64,000 nucleotides of DNA from Tritrichomonas foetus (Eukaryota > Parabasalia > Tritrichomonadida > Tritrichomonadidae). The stretch lies in the NCBI GenBank assembly GCA_001839685.1, contig MLAK01000544.1, forward strand, positions 1 through 64,000, read 5' to 3'. Shown here in pieces: positions 19,094 to 29,636 of this stretch; within the stretch, counting starts at the first letter, position 1, and the number at the start of each line of letters is the position of its first letter. The position numbers and the translations under genes are program-made. The notes beneath the pieces are model-generated. The model made no database searches. It was not told the DNA's origin and saw only the letters and a program-made list of their open reading frames with translations.

Positions 19094-19287
19094 TGATGAG
19101 TTTTTGAAGTATTATCTAATATGTGACCAAATAGAGCATGAAAACCCATCAAAAAATTGAGTGGCCAATTTTGAAGATTGTCATAGAATTCATTTGAAAG
19201 ATTATTGAAATCTACAGAAATTGGAGGTAAAATTGAACTCAATCATAGAAAATAATTGACCATTTAACTTTTTTTCAGATTACTTTT

Positions 19288-20127
19288 ATGAATTTCGAGC
19301 AAATCAGAGATACTCTCAAAGAGATTGCACGCGGAAGTGGTGCAATTTTAATGAAATATTTCGAAAGTGACAACCTCAACGAAGGAACTAAAGCAACAGA
19401 TGCAGATATCGTTACAGACGCCGATCTCGCAAGCGACAAATACATTCGTGAACAGTTTTCAAAGCATTTCCCAGATTTTGGCGTTATTACAGAAGAAGGA
19501 AAAAGCATTCCACCCAAAAATCCGGGCCCTGATGAATTATGGCTATGCGCCGATCCCCTCGATGGCACTACTAATTTCTCATGTAATTTACCAATCTTTT
19601 CAGTCAGTTTGGCCTGCTTAGATGTGAACTACGAGCCTGTTGTTGGTGTCATTTATGATCCAACACGCGATGAGCTCTTCTGGGCGATAAAAGGAAAAGG
19701 CTCATTCATTGAATCCCCAAGAGTCAATAAACAATTAAAAGCAAGAGAGAATACTGAACTTTTGAAATGTTTGGTTGTCACAGGATTTAATCCATCTCAC
19801 CTCACTTCTGACGATAACAACCTTCGTGAGATCACAACCATTCTACCACATGTCAGATGTTTGAGGCGCCTTGGAAGCGCTTGTTTGGACTTCTGCAATG
19901 TTGCATCTGCTCGTCTGGACTGCTATTGGGAAAAGGGCCCTCACATTTGGGATGTTGCTGCAGGTTGGCTCATTGCAACTGAAGCAGGATGTGTTGTATC
20001 ACATTATGATGGCCGTCCTTTCACACGTGAATCACTAATGGCGCCAATGATTGATGTGATTGTTGCAACACCAGCAGTTCATAAACAAATCTCAGCGCTC
20101 ATCATGGAGGCAAGAAAGGGTCTTTGA
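19288..20127 (+). CDS. Inositol monophosphatase family protein
   Basis: A 279-residue Mg2+-dependent, lithium-sensitive-type phosphatase of the FIG/IMPase superfamily. Metal-binding motifs are complete: VITEEG (about residue 69, both Glu), DPLDGTTNF (about 89-97) and WDVAAGWLIATEAG (about 221). The ATDADIVTDADLASD segment near residue 35 is also typical. The likely reaction is hydrolysis of inositol monophosphates to inositol; a related sugar phosphatase activity cannot be ruled out. The length is the usual one for the family. A TTGACCATTTAAC word lies about 20 nt before the ATG. Confidence 0.92.
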   Translation: MNFEQIRDTLKEIARGSGAILMKYFESDNLNEGTKATDADIVTDADLASDKYIREQFSKHFPDFGVITEEGKSIPPKNPGPDELWLCADPLDGTTNFSCNLPIFSVSLACLDVNYEPVVGVIYDPTRDELFWAIKGKGSFIESPRVNKQLKARENTELLKCLVVTGFNPSHLTSDDNNLREITTILPHVRCLRRLGSACLDFCNVASARLDCYWEKGPHIWDVAAGWLIATEAGCVVSHYDGRPFTRESLMAPMIDVIVATPAVHKQISALIMEARKGL

Positions 20128-20545
20128 ATTAAAATAAAAATACAAAATAAAAGTTTTAATGTAATTCAAATTTCCTTTTTTTTTCATAATACTTAAATAA
20201 GTCATTTATTAAAAATAAATTTTTAATCTAAGATTATAAAGGTTTAGGAATAATCAAAAATTTCTAATATTTTTCTTGATTTTCGAATAATTTTTTTGAT
20301 TATTTCCACGAAACTTGAAATGAGTGTCAAACTTCGATATTCTGCTATTTACTGAATATTTAGTTATAAATTCATGGAAAATCATTTTCGCGTTATTCGA
20401 CTTGAATTTCATCAAACTAACTTTCGACAAAACAAATTGATAAAAATGATTTAACTGTAAAACTATTTAATATAATTTAGAACTATATATTAAAATTAAG
20501 AAAATGGTTGGAATTAAATATAAATTTATTGTTCCAGATATACAA
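20128..20545. other. Intergenic, no gene seen
   Basis: Spacer where the monophosphatase and enkurin genes converge. AT-rich with poly-T runs; nothing is recognisable beyond 3' ends. Confidence 0.55.
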
Positions 20546-21277
20546 TTAAGATTCAGTAATGTAAACATTTTGTCTTGAGAATGTTTTGATATCTGCTTCA
20601 ATTTGGGCCATTTCTGCTTCCATGTTTTCTTTCTTCTTTCTGAAGCTGAGGTGATCCATACCGAACGATAACGATCCGTATCTTCTTTTGAGATCGTTAA
20701 GATTAGCATTGAGGCCCTCCAAGATCTCCAATCTTTCTTCCTCTGTGAGAAGGCGGCATCTGGTTTCGGAATCTTCTGGCAACATTGCTTCTCTAATTTC
20801 ATCCCAGTATGCGTTTTCGCCTTGGTATTCATCCTTAACACGCTCCAAGTATTTGGGAACCTTTCCGAAGTCTTTCTTGTCTGTATACCATGTGACTGGT
20901 TTTTCTGGATGGAGTTTTTTGGTTGTTGGCGCTTTCTTCCAGTTTTCGAGAATCAAATTCTTCTTTGGATGTGGTTTTTGTTTGGGGATTTCTTTCTGGC
21001 GTGGAACTGGTGGCTTATTTAACGTCTCTTGTCCATGCGGCATTGTTCTTTCCTTTGGGCCAAGATTTCGGCATCTGCTTCCTTTTTTGAGGTAGTCTAC
21101 TTTAGGATCCTTCCTCATGACATCATTTGGCTCACCCATTGTTCCATGTGCACGTTTTTTGACTGTTTCAAAATGGGAGGAATTAGCATACTTGCTCTTA
21201 TGCAAAGGCTCTTTTACTATCACTGGTGGTGGTTTTGGAATTAAGTTGTAGATTGTTTCCTCTTCGTCGTCAAACAT
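20546..21277 (-). CDS. ENKUR: Enkurin
   Basis: About 243 residues from the ATG at 21277. This start is chosen because the protein then opens MFDDEEETIYNLIPKP, matching the conserved enkurin opening (IYNLIP), while the upstream in-frame extension is AT-rich leader. The N-terminal half is Pro/Lys-rich; the C-terminal half holds the enkurin domain: DFGKVPKYLERVKDEY, LLTEEERLEILEGLNANLND and a final coiled coil (MEAEMAQIEADIKTF). In animals enkurin binds calmodulin and SH3 proteins and is an inner protein of the doublet microtubules in motile cilia. A flagellar role is expected here. A CCGTTAT word lies about 35-40 nt upstream of the ATG. Confidence 0.87.
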   Translation of the reverse strand: MFDDEEETIYNLIPKPPPVIVKEPLHKSKYANSSHFETVKKRAHGTMGEPNDVMRKDPKVDYLKKGSRCRNLGPKERTMPHGQETLNKPPVPRQKEIPKQKPHPKKNLILENWKKAPTTKKLHPEKPVTWYTDKKDFGKVPKYLERVKDEYQGENAYWDEIREAMLPEDSETRCRLLTEEERLEILEGLNANLNDLKRRYGSLSFGMDHLSFRKKKENMEAEMAQIEADIKTFSRQNVYITES

Positions 21278-23076
21278 GTCTGAAATAAAACTAATTAACG
21301 TACAAAAGTATAACGGAATTTCATTTAATTTTTTTTTGAATTGAGGATGAATTATTGTCATCATATTTGTTGTATAATAATTCATTATTGATTGTTATTA
21401 AATAGAATCATTTGGTAGCGAAAAGCAGTCATCTGATCACACAAAAAAGGTATTTTTGTATATGAATAAATTCTATGTCGAATAACGTTAGTAACCGAAT
21501 TTATTGACCTTGATTTTAACCAAAATTTATCATTGCACCTTCTGGGAAATGTAATCATTGATGATCAGGAATTGGATATCTATCTTAGAACTTTCTATGT
21601 TATATATCACTGCTTGTAAATTAAAATATTGAATGAAGCCAGTATTATATTCAAACTTTCTTGATGAAATTATTGGCTTAATATTATTTCCGATGAGAGT
21701 GAATATAAAGACTTGAAATTAACATTTTAACAATGTATAGATAATACATATAAAACTGTGTGATCGATTTCTTATATTTCTATCTGCGAAAAACCAAATT
21801 ATTAAAAATCAAAAAAGTATCGAATAAATAAATCCAGATATGAAGAAATGCATAGCAATACCACCACATGAATACATATACTCCAGTAAATAGAGTATAG
21901 AGCACTACTTTTTGGATCAATAAATAATGGGATAAAAAAAGAGAATAATTCAAGAAGTTCAGAGGAGAAGGTCAAAGAAAACAAATACATAAATAATGTT
22001 AACTTCGTTTTTATCAAGAAAACTTCGAAAAAAAAAATATTTTCGGATTTATTTTCCTAAGAATGAATTAAATTGTACTCTTTTACAATTTTAAATTGAA
22101 TTTAGAAAGAACAGTAATGATTTTAGAATTGACTGATCTTCAATTTATTATATTTGTGAATATGATCAAAATTTGGGTTTACATGCAAATATTCGGTTAA
22201 TCAACATATTACGATAGCATTATAATAACACCATTTTGAAAAAAGTGAGAAAGTTTGGCCAATGAAAAATAATTTGATATCATGATCTTATGGGTTGGAA
22301 TTTATATACTACCTATTATTATGAAGAAAAAGATTTTTCCATTTTTGATGGCGAGTTGTCATTTCTTCAAGAAGATTCTCTTCGAATGTCGACAAGTGAA
22401 AAAGCTGCACTTTTTGCCTAACCTTTATTTCAATCAGTTTTTTTATTATTATAATTATATTAATTATTTTCCATGGTTCATAAAAATAATTCTATTGATA
22501 TTATGTGAAAAGTAAAAAGTTAAGTGATTTCGATCGAAATCTGATTCATTTAGTTTTATGAATATTGATTCAAACCCCCTATTACATTTTATTCAAATTG
22601 ACTACAAGTGTGAAATTATGGCCAATTTCAAAATTACAATTCCTATCAAATCTACAGTTTTTTGTCCATGACGCCATTCAAAATTACACCATATGCATCC
22701 AATTATCGCTGATAGACATTCAATCATGAAAAAGTGTTGAATTAATTTTCTGCCTTGTAAACAAAATATAGTGTTACTTTCGGGTAAATTACGGAACCAA
22801 CAAGTATAGCTTTTTGTATATTTCTTATAAAAAAATATGATGCTACTTTTCTTTCTGATGACCACCTAGCCAAAAAATGGATGTTTAATTTCTCTTTGGA
22901 AATTGATAAAATAATGTATCTGTAATAATAATATGTCAATTTATGATGAACTCTAAAAAGCGAAACGATACCTTATTGTTATTTTGAATGTCCATCGTTC
23001 CAATTAGATGGAAACGGTTTATTATTGAACTTTTACGAGCGGTTTGATTGAATTTCAATAGTTATTGATCATTTAG
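21278..23076. other. Long intergenic region, no supported gene
   Basis: About 1.8 kb between divergent genes. ORFs at 21802-22017, 22282-22515 and 22602-22865 are short, AT-driven and show no domain, signal or conserved motif. Close to the GTPase gene there is AAACGGTTTATTATTG (23011-23026) and AGCGGTTTGATTG near 23037, similar to the motif seen upstream of other genes. Confidence 0.55.
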
Positions 23077-23622
23077 ATGTCAGCTGCTAAAGAGCTCAAA
23101 CTTGTCGCTGTTGGAGATGGTGCCGTCGGAAAGACATCCCTTTTGATGGTTCTCAATGAAAAGCCATTTCCAGAAAGATATGTCCCAACAATTTTCGAGA
23201 ACTACACCCAAGATGTTCAAATCAATAATCAACCATACAAACTCCACATCTGGGATACAGCTGGACAGGATGAGTACGACCGTCTCAGACCACTCAGCTA
23301 TAGTGGTGCTAACGCTATTTTACTTTGCTTCGCTCTCGATTCCAAGCAATCATTCCTTAACTTAACCGAAAGGTGGATTGGTGAAGTCAAGCATTATTGC
23401 AAAGATGCCAAAATCATTCTCATTGGAACTAAACTCGATCTTAGGCAAGCAGGAAATCCAAACCATGTTACCGATCAAGAAGCCCAAGGATTCGTTAACG
23501 AGCAAAAATGCTTCCAATTCGTCCCATGCTCACCAAAGACAGGCGAAGGAATTGATAAGGTCTTCCCTGCAGCAGCCAAGGCATGTGAAATGAAAAATAA
23601 AACAAAATGCCTTCTAATCTAA
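23077..23622 (+). CDS. Rac/Rho-family small GTPase
   Basis: A 181-residue Rho-family GTPase. The P-loop GDGAVGKTS is at about residues 13-21, the switch I effector region contains YVPTIFENY, switch II is DTAGQDEYDRLRPLSY with the catalytic Gln, the base-recognition motif is GTKLDLR (the family T/C-K-x-D) and SPKTG is the last G motif. The shortened insert helix region fits a Rac/Cdc42-like member. The C-terminus KCLLI is a CAAX box with Ile last; Leu is the classic geranylgeranyl signal, and Ile is usually tolerated, so membrane anchoring by prenylation is likely. Rac proteins drive actin assembly through the SCAR/WAVE complex; a Nap1/NCKAP1 subunit of that complex is encoded at 44508-47939. 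Confidence 0.93.
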   Translation: MSAAKELKLVAVGDGAVGKTSLLMVLNEKPFPERYVPTIFENYTQDVQINNQPYKLHIWDTAGQDEYDRLRPLSYSGANAILLCFALDSKQSFLNLTERWIGEVKHYCKDAKIILIGTKLDLRQAGNPNHVTDQEAQGFVNEQKCFQFVPCSPKTGEGIDKVFPAAAKACEMKNKTKCLLI

Positions 23623-24064
23623 AACTGCATTAAAATCTAACTGATCTTTACTTCTCGTAAAGCTTTATTTTCCTTTATATTTTCTTTTGCTCTTTTTTGT
23701 TTTTATTTGTCTCGAAGGAATCAATCGAGTTTTGGTTTTATTGTTCATAGTCAAAATTTCAGACTTTTAGCTCAATTTTGCCAATCCAAAATGGGATAAC
23801 TGTTTCTTTCTTTTGCTTTTTCGTATTCTCATAGTTCCTATTGTGATGTTTTACAATGAATAATCAATAGAAAAAAGCTATTGAGCTGTCAAATTATGTG
23901 ATCAAACCAATACCAAACTATTTTCATCGAAAAATACTGATGACCATAAAACTTGATATTATTCGACTAGCTGTATATAAAATCGAAATTTCAAGACAAA
24001 TCCTTAAAAAAAAAAATAAAGATTCAAATGAACGAAAATATTTGAAAAAAAGCACAAATAGTAT
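23623..24064. other. Intergenic, no gene seen
   Basis: Spacer where the GTPase and TTC4-like genes converge. T-rich 3' flank on the GTPase side; no further gene. Confidence 0.55.
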
Positions 24065-25333
24065 TTATTTTTCGTTAGGAACTTCAACAATCTTTGGTTC
24101 TTTAATTTTCAAGTCGTTGTGCTCTTCTTTCTGTTCTTCTTTCCTGACATTCACTTTCTCTAATTGATCTTCTGGGATTGGCTCGACTGGAACTTTTCCG
24201 GTTGGCGTGTATTTTTCTGTGATATTCAGTGACTTGGCGAACCAGCTCTTTCTGACAGCCAGATAGAGAATTGGATATCCTGGGATGACGTAATCCGGAA
24301 TCGCAAAGATTTGCCTCAAGCTGCAGTCTGGATCGATTTCGATGTTCTTTGACGCTCTTTTGGCCACTTTTCTTCCCCACTGCCATGCTGTCGAGTTGGT
24401 CTTGACGTAAATAACGGTTTCCTGAACGGTGTACCTACTTTCTGTATCCCAGGGTGCGGCCTCCACGCCTTTTGTGACGCCCGGCAGGACTTGATTGATG
24501 AGGTCCCTCAGTGGGGTTCCTTCTGAAAAGCCTTCAACAAAATCGATTTGAAGGACTTCGTCATATTCAATTGCAACTGGCCAAATAGTTTCATTTTTGT
24601 CTTCATCGAATCTCAAAGACAAATCCCAATTTCCCATCCATGTGTTTGGGAATTTCCCGATTGAAACGCCTTGCTTTTTGAAGTAGTTACTGCAGCTGTT
24701 AACTGAATCCAAATACGTTTGAACTCTTGTATTGACCGAATTCATCTGCTCCGATACAGTTTTGATAACCTCGTTGAAGCCTTTATATAATGGATCTGAC
24801 TCATCCAAGCCTTCCAGTCCGGCGTTTGCTGCAGCAAGGGCCTTATCCCAATTCGACATCCCCTGATATGCGTGAGCAGCCCTCATGAAGGCCTTCTTGT
24901 TTGTGTTGTCGTATTTGATGGCCCAGTCGGCGTCGAGCGCAGCCTTTTGATACTGCTGGAGGCCAAGCGAAACTGTTGCGCGATTTGAATGAAGAACTGA
25001 GCGGAGTTTTGGATCGGCTGGATTTTCTTCCAAACCACGAGTCCACCAATTTGATGCGGCGAGCCAGTTTTGCTTTCCACTTCGATATAATTCATTACCG
25101 AGTTCTTTGAAATGGAGAGCAAGCGAATCGTGTGTTTCATTTTCGTACATAACCGTTTGGAAACATGATAAATATTTGTCTTTGTCGATATCTTCTGGCA
25201 ATGAGTCGCGGAACATGGGATGAACCATCCAATCGTCAAAATCTTGATCGATTCCATTCATTGCGGCCTGATGGACCAAGTCGTAAGTTGCATCAATTTC
25301 ACGTTGTTCTGAGGGTGTGAGTGGTTTGGACAT
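24065..25333 (-). CDS. TTC4: TTC4/Cns1-like Hsp90 co-chaperone (TPR protein)
   Basis: About 422 residues from the ATG at 25333; the 20-residue in-frame extension to 25393 is leader-like. The N-terminus carries the family DWMVHPMFRDSLPED motif, followed by three TPR helical pairs (about residues 75-185; ALHFKELGNELYRSGK, RSVLHSNRATVSLGLQQYQKAALDADWAIKY, KKAFMRAAHAYQGM), which form a clamp for the C-terminal EEVD of Hsp90/Hsp70. The C-terminal half has the wheel-like TTC4 domain (QIDFVEGFSEGTPLRD; PGYPILYLAV) and an acidic/basic tail. Cns1 in yeast is an essential Hsp90 cofactor linked to translation factor folding. The same role here is inferred. A GGTCGACCAAAATTCG word lies about 18-33 nt before the ATG. 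Confidence 0.88.
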   Translation of the reverse strand: MSKPLTPSEQREIDATYDLVHQAAMNGIDQDFDDWMVHPMFRDSLPEDIDKDKYLSCFQTVMYENETHDSLALHFKELGNELYRSGKQNWLAASNWWTRGLEENPADPKLRSVLHSNRATVSLGLQQYQKAALDADWAIKYDNTNKKAFMRAAHAYQGMSNWDKALAAANAGLEGLDESDPLYKGFNEVIKTVSEQMNSVNTRVQTYLDSVNSCSNYFKKQGVSIGKFPNTWMGNWDLSLRFDEDKNETIWPVAIEYDEVLQIDFVEGFSEGTPLRDLINQVLPGVTKGVEAAPWDTESRYTVQETVIYVKTNSTAWQWGRKVAKRASKNIEIDPDCSLRQIFAIPDYVIPGYPILYLAVRKSWFAKSLNITEKYTPTGKVPVEPIPEDQLEKVNVRKEEQKEEHNDLKIKEPKIVEVPNEK

Positions 25334-25919
25334 GAAGAAAAAAAATAAAGCGAATTTTGGTCGACCACTGAACCATTCAATTATCATGAACATTCATAAC
25401 TTTTGAATTTGGGAAGATTTTGGAAAATTTATCGTACATTCACAAATTTTTCTGAAGTTTTCTTCACCAAAAAGAGTTTTCATCTTACCAAAGTCGCTGA
25501 AAAATGCAATATTTATTCAACGATATAATAACTATCTTGAGAAACTAATTAATTAATTCTAAACATAAAATGTGATTCAATTCCCTTTTGAATTTGTTGG
25601 CATCATTATCGATTTGAAAAGAAAGAGTGTCATTCTAATATTTCCGTTGAGACATAAATTTCTGAATACATATAGATGATTAATTCCATAATTTTAATCT
25701 ATATTTCCAATTTCAATTTTTTCGCTCAAACATCACTTCTTATTTTGCCCACATACACTTAACCTCATAATTTATTATATAAGAGCTTAAATATAACAAA
25801 AAATTGATAATCATTAATTCATGATAAAATGATAAATAAATCCTTTAATAATAAAAATAAAACATATAATCCATAATAATATGAACAATATACAGTGTGA
25901 ATATTAAATCCAACGCATT
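25334..25919. other. Intergenic, no gene seen
   Basis: AT-rich spacer upstream of the TTC4-like gene and downstream of the 7TM-RGS gene; both are on the minus strand. The GGTCGACCAAAATTCG word is at 25351-25366. Confidence 0.55.
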
Positions 25920-27224
25920 TTACACTGTATTAGAATTATTTGTATTACCGCCCGATTTTGTAGCTAAATAATCGCCACCCATCAAAAGTGTCTTCTTCTT
26001 CAAAATCTCATTTGCCCATGCCTTTGCTTTTGCTGAGCATTTGAAGTGAGGGAATTGATCGACTTGAAGAAGATATTTATTTTTCTCGAAAGCAGCGTTA
26101 AATGTTTCATTACTAATGTTTTCTTCTTTTAATTCCAAAAGTCGATTAATTTCATTTGAATCAATATTAATGTGACAAATTGCGTCATTCTCAATATATT
26201 TGCGTTTAATAATTCTGAACATTTCTTGTCGTTTTTCAGAATCTGATTCTTTTTGATATTTTTTGACAGCATCGTAAAACATGAAACCTTCTTCGCAAGC
26301 ACGCTGTGTGAGAAACTCTCTGAAAAGATCTTTTCCTTTTTTCAATTCTTCATTTGCAGGCTCCATGATTGTTTCGATTTTGTCCAGCGCTGAACCGAAG
26401 TTTACATTTGGTGGTTTAACAACGGCCAATTGAACTGGAAGCCCAAATGAAACTAAAAATGAAGCAACACATAAAATAATTCCCATAATGCTTTGGATTT
26501 CAGCCGGCTGGACTTTCGCCCATCCAAGGATGATGTATAAGCCGATGAAAACAAACCAGATAATACCAATGGCTGCTATCTCAAAGTTATAATAAAGCCC
26601 ATCATTAACTTTTCCGATGTAGTAATAAGCAACCCATAAAAAGAAACTAACAGCAATCAATAAAAATATGCACCATGCGAAAAATAATGTGGAATTAGGA
26701 GCACCATAGTGGCCTGGCCAATTCGTCTCTTCGACAATGTTTCTAACTAATCCAATTACTATTGCTATTGCCATTAAACACCAATTGAAGATGAGAAAAG
26801 CTTTGTCGGTCAAAAATTTGGGATGTCTTCGAAACCAATCCCAGAATCTCTTCGGGCATGGCTGCGTGGCGCGGTTTTCGTCTGTTAGTTCCGGGTTATC
26901 ATTGACGTTATATAAAATAATAAATCGAAGCGATCGAACTGGATATGGAATTAAATGTAATGGAATCATCAGCCAGATGAACCAGTGGTCAATAATGTTT
27001 GGAAAGTCGGCAGGCGTTAAAAGTATTTTAAACGTGAGTGATGTCATCATTCCATACTGGCCAAGAGCTGAGCAAAATATCAGCCAAGGTGCGCGATTTT
27101 TGATATAAAAGGAATTCTGGTTCTTAAAAAATAGAGCGAGGTTAAAAATAAAATAACAACTCCAGAAGATCCAAAAGGATCCAAAAAGGAGCGCATAAGG
27201 ACTGTTAAGTAAATCAAGTGCCAT
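25920..27224 (-). CDS. Seven-transmembrane RGS protein
   Basis: A 434-residue protein. The first 275 residues contain about seven hydrophobic helices (for example near 12-32, 47-66, 83-100, 140-160, 178-200, 213-235 and 240-260). A cytoplasmic RGS domain follows (about 285-410): it opens with GKDLFREFLTQRACEEGFMFYDAV, continues through the MFRIIKRKYIENDA helix, and ends with FNAAFEKNKYLLQVDQFPHFKCS. RGS domains speed GTP hydrolysis by G-protein alpha subunits. A receptor-like 7TM unit fused to RGS is known from plant RGS1 and from several protists, including trichomonads, where G-alpha subunits can load GTP without a receptor and the RGS is the control point. The ligand, if any, is unknown. 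Confidence 0.87.
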   Translation of the reverse strand: MALDLLNSPYALLFGSFWIFWSCYFIFNLALFFKNQNSFYIKNRAPWLIFCSALGQYGMMTSLTFKILLTPADFPNIIDHWFIWLMIPLHLIPYPVRSLRFIILYNVNDNPELTDENRATQPCPKRFWDWFRRHPKFLTDKAFLIFNWCLMAIAIVIGLVRNIVEETNWPGHYGAPNSTLFFAWCIFLLIAVSFFLWVAYYYIGKVNDGLYYNFEIAAIGIIWFVFIGLYIILGWAKVQPAEIQSIMGIILCVASFLVSFGLPVQLAVVKPPNVNFGSALDKIETIMEPANEELKKGKDLFREFLTQRACEEGFMFYDAVKKYQKESDSEKRQEMFRIIKRKYIENDAICHINIDSNEINRLLELKEENISNETFNAAFEKNKYLLQVDQFPHFKCSAKAKAWANEILKKKTLLMGGDYLATKSGGNTNNSNTV

Positions 27225-27364
27225 TTCGATTTTTAATGAATCCTTTCAATATATTTTTTGTAAAGTACAGAAATAAAACATTTAGAAATACGATATCATC
27301 TTCATCTTTTTGTGACGTAGTATTCAAATTCAGAACTTTTTCAATAGTATTCATTTATCAATGA

Positions 27365-29212
27365 ATGATGCGTTTTAACAAGAAATCATTGATATTTCGT
27401 CGTAAAGTTATTTTAATTCTCCTTTTTGATGTTTTTCTTGTTGGGATCCTCATATACAGCTTTTTCCGAACTAATGAAAAAATCCTTGTTGATAATAAAT
27501 CAATCAATCATATCTGCACAGCAGTATCTAATTTTTCAACAATAGGTCATAAAATTAAAATAACTTTTAACAAAAATTTAGAAACAAAAAATCCAGAAAT
27601 TATTGCATCATATTTTGCTTATGAAACAAAATCATTTGAATCATCATTATTATCACCTCCAAATAGTGCTATTAATATGGAATTTAATGGTAATACTTTA
27701 ATGTTTGAGTTTCCATTACCTTTTATTCTCAATTATTCTGGCTATTTATTATGTGTGAAAGATAATCAGTTAAAAATGCCACCATTTAATCTCCCACATA
27801 GAATTGAAGATGAATTCCTTAAATGGAAAAAACCATTAAATATTTTTATTTCAGATTTTCGAGAAGATTTTCCTTTCTCCCAATTCAAATGTCATGGTGA
27901 TAACTACATTAATCGTTGGTGTGAAGGACGAAGAATTGGAGTCTATCGAGGCGAGATTTTATTCGAAACTCCAATTCATTACCAATTTAATGAAACCTTT
28001 TTATATTTAGGATCAAGACCTCATCATGGATCATCAAAATTGTTCAATGAACCATATTTAACCAAAATGAATCTTGCTGCAAATGCAGAAGGTCTTGCTG
28101 GCCAAGATGAAACTACTTTTTTCAATTCATTAAGAGTTTCAGAAAAAACGCCAATTAGCTTTCTTTTGGATTATTTAATTCCTTTATTTATAACGATGAA
28201 AAAATGTAAAATTGATCTTAAATTGAATAACACACGATTCTTTACTCGTAATTTCAATAATTATAAATTACTTGATTTTCTATTTCCAGTTATAAAAAGC
28301 CATCCTTTGGATCTCGTCCAGAGTAAAAGTCTTATTTTGATGGATAAAGTTGTTCTTGGTTTGGTTAAATCTGATGAATTGACAAATGAGAAAAATAATC
28401 CTTTTATACATCCATTTTTCACTTTTTCATCAGAAGAAGTCAATGGATTTCGTGAATTATATTTAGATTATTATATTGAAAAATTGTCGAATTATAAAAA
28501 TGCTTTTCCAATTATCCTTGAAGATGTTCAGAACCCAATGAACAATGTTAATAATACTACTGAAGATATAACTCAAGAAGATAAAACACAAGAAGATAGA
28601 GCTCAGGAAGATGGAGCTCAAGAAGAGCAAAATGATAATGATTATGAGAATGATGATAGTGAAGATAAGAGTGATTTTATAAATATTGGAAATAACATAG
28701 TTGATAATACACAAAACATTCGCATTCTTTTTTTGATTTCTTCGAAACCAAAACGAGAAATTGTCAATTTACCAAGTGTTACTAGTATTATTCAGGAATG
28801 CAAAAACTGTACTATTCAAATCAGAGAGATCTCTGATCAAGACATTAAAAAACTCTTTAAATTGGCATTCAATGCTGACATTATTATCGGTCGTACAGGT
28901 CTTCCACTCGAAAGTGCAATTTGGATGGCACCTTCAAACCAAAATCGTCCCAAATTTTTGATTGAACTTCGGCCAAATCGTTTTTCATGTGATGACCGTT
29001 ATAAAGTTGTTGCAAATATGGCTGGTGTGAATTATTTAAGCATTATGTCGAATGATACAAAAATAACACGCAAAAATAAGGCAAAATGCTACAAACAGAA
29101 AGATGTCTGCTTTGATGAATGCTATACTTTCCTGAGAAATCTCCCGATGATGATTGATGTCATGGAGTTTTCTAAATTATGGAATGAAACGATTTCTCAA
29201 TATAATTTATGA
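27365..29212 (+). CDS. GT61-like glycosyltransferase, type II membrane protein
   Basis: A 615-residue protein with a basic N-terminus and one signal-anchor helix (about residues 16-34), so the bulk faces the Golgi or ER lumen. The middle has CHGDNYINRWCEGRRIGVYRG-type sequence, and the C-terminal third holds the region typical of DUF563/GT61 enzymes (EOGT and plant xylosyltransferases): IREISDQDIKKLFKLAFNAD, IIIGRTGLPLESAIWMAP in place of the usual HGAGL segment, then LIELRPNRF and Cys pairs. A linker about residues 395-450 is strongly acidic, with four TQED/AQED repeats. It probably adds a sugar to secreted glycans; donor and acceptor cannot be read. The His of the HGAG motif appears to be replaced by Arg-Thr. 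Confidence 0.72.
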   Translation: MMRFNKKSLIFRRKVILILLFDVFLVGILIYSFFRTNEKILVDNKSINHICTAVSNFSTIGHKIKITFNKNLETKNPEIIASYFAYETKSFESSLLSPPNSAINMEFNGNTLMFEFPLPFILNYSGYLLCVKDNQLKMPPFNLPHRIEDEFLKWKKPLNIFISDFREDFPFSQFKCHGDNYINRWCEGRRIGVYRGEILFETPIHYQFNETFLYLGSRPHHGSSKLFNEPYLTKMNLAANAEGLAGQDETTFFNSLRVSEKTPISFLLDYLIPLFITMKKCKIDLKLNNTRFFTRNFNNYKLLDFLFPVIKSHPLDLVQSKSLILMDKVVLGLVKSDELTNEKNNPFIHPFFTFSSEEVNGFRELYLDYYIEKLSNYKNAFPIILEDVQNPMNNVNNTTEDITQEDKTQEDRAQEDGAQEEQNDNDYENDDSEDKSDFINIGNNIVDNTQNIRILFLISSKPKREIVNLPSVTSIIQECKNCTIQIREISDQDIKKLFKLAFNADIIIGRTGLPLESAIWMAPSNQNRPKFLIELRPNRFSCDDRYKVVANMAGVNYLSIMSNDTKITRKNKAKCYKQKDVCFDECYTFLRNLPMMIDVMEFSKLWNETISQYNL

Positions 29213-29636
29213 ATGATATTTTACACATTATATACCTTTCTCACAATTAATGGTATATTTCTTGTTTTCGTTATTTTTTTGTATTTTTAGAAGTAAAAAT
29301 AATTTTAGATTAAATTTATTATTATTTTCATTAAATTATATGTAATGACATATCTTTTCTGAATATCCAATGAAGCAATCAAAAAATGATCAAATTGCAA
29401 ACATCAAAATATGAATATATTTCTGGTTAACTTTCATTAAATCCCTTTTGTAAGTTACCAGTTAATCGAATATTATGAAAAACCAAATTCTTGTGAGAAA
29501 TAATGATGACATGGCTGCTTTGGTATTTTTCACTTTCTGAAAGTATTGAAAAAGTCGGTGAAATATTAAAAAAATAATGAAAAAGTGAAAAATTTAAACA
29601 TAAAAAAAAATTCAATAGTTTCATCCGTTTTTCCAA
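29213..29636. other. Intergenic, no gene seen
   Basis: AT-rich spacer between two plus-strand genes; it has a CCGTTTTTCC word 10-20 nt before the CFAP20 start. Confidence 0.55.

Noticed and set aside
21230..21385. Intron ending in TTTTATTTCAG just before the enkurin start codon
   Set aside because: It lacks the trichomonad 3' signal ACTAACACACAG, and the protein is complete from the ATG after it, so no intron is needed.
22540..22600. TTCAAACCCCC resembling a tRNA T-arm
   Set aside because: No matching acceptor stem, anticodon arm or A box upstream.
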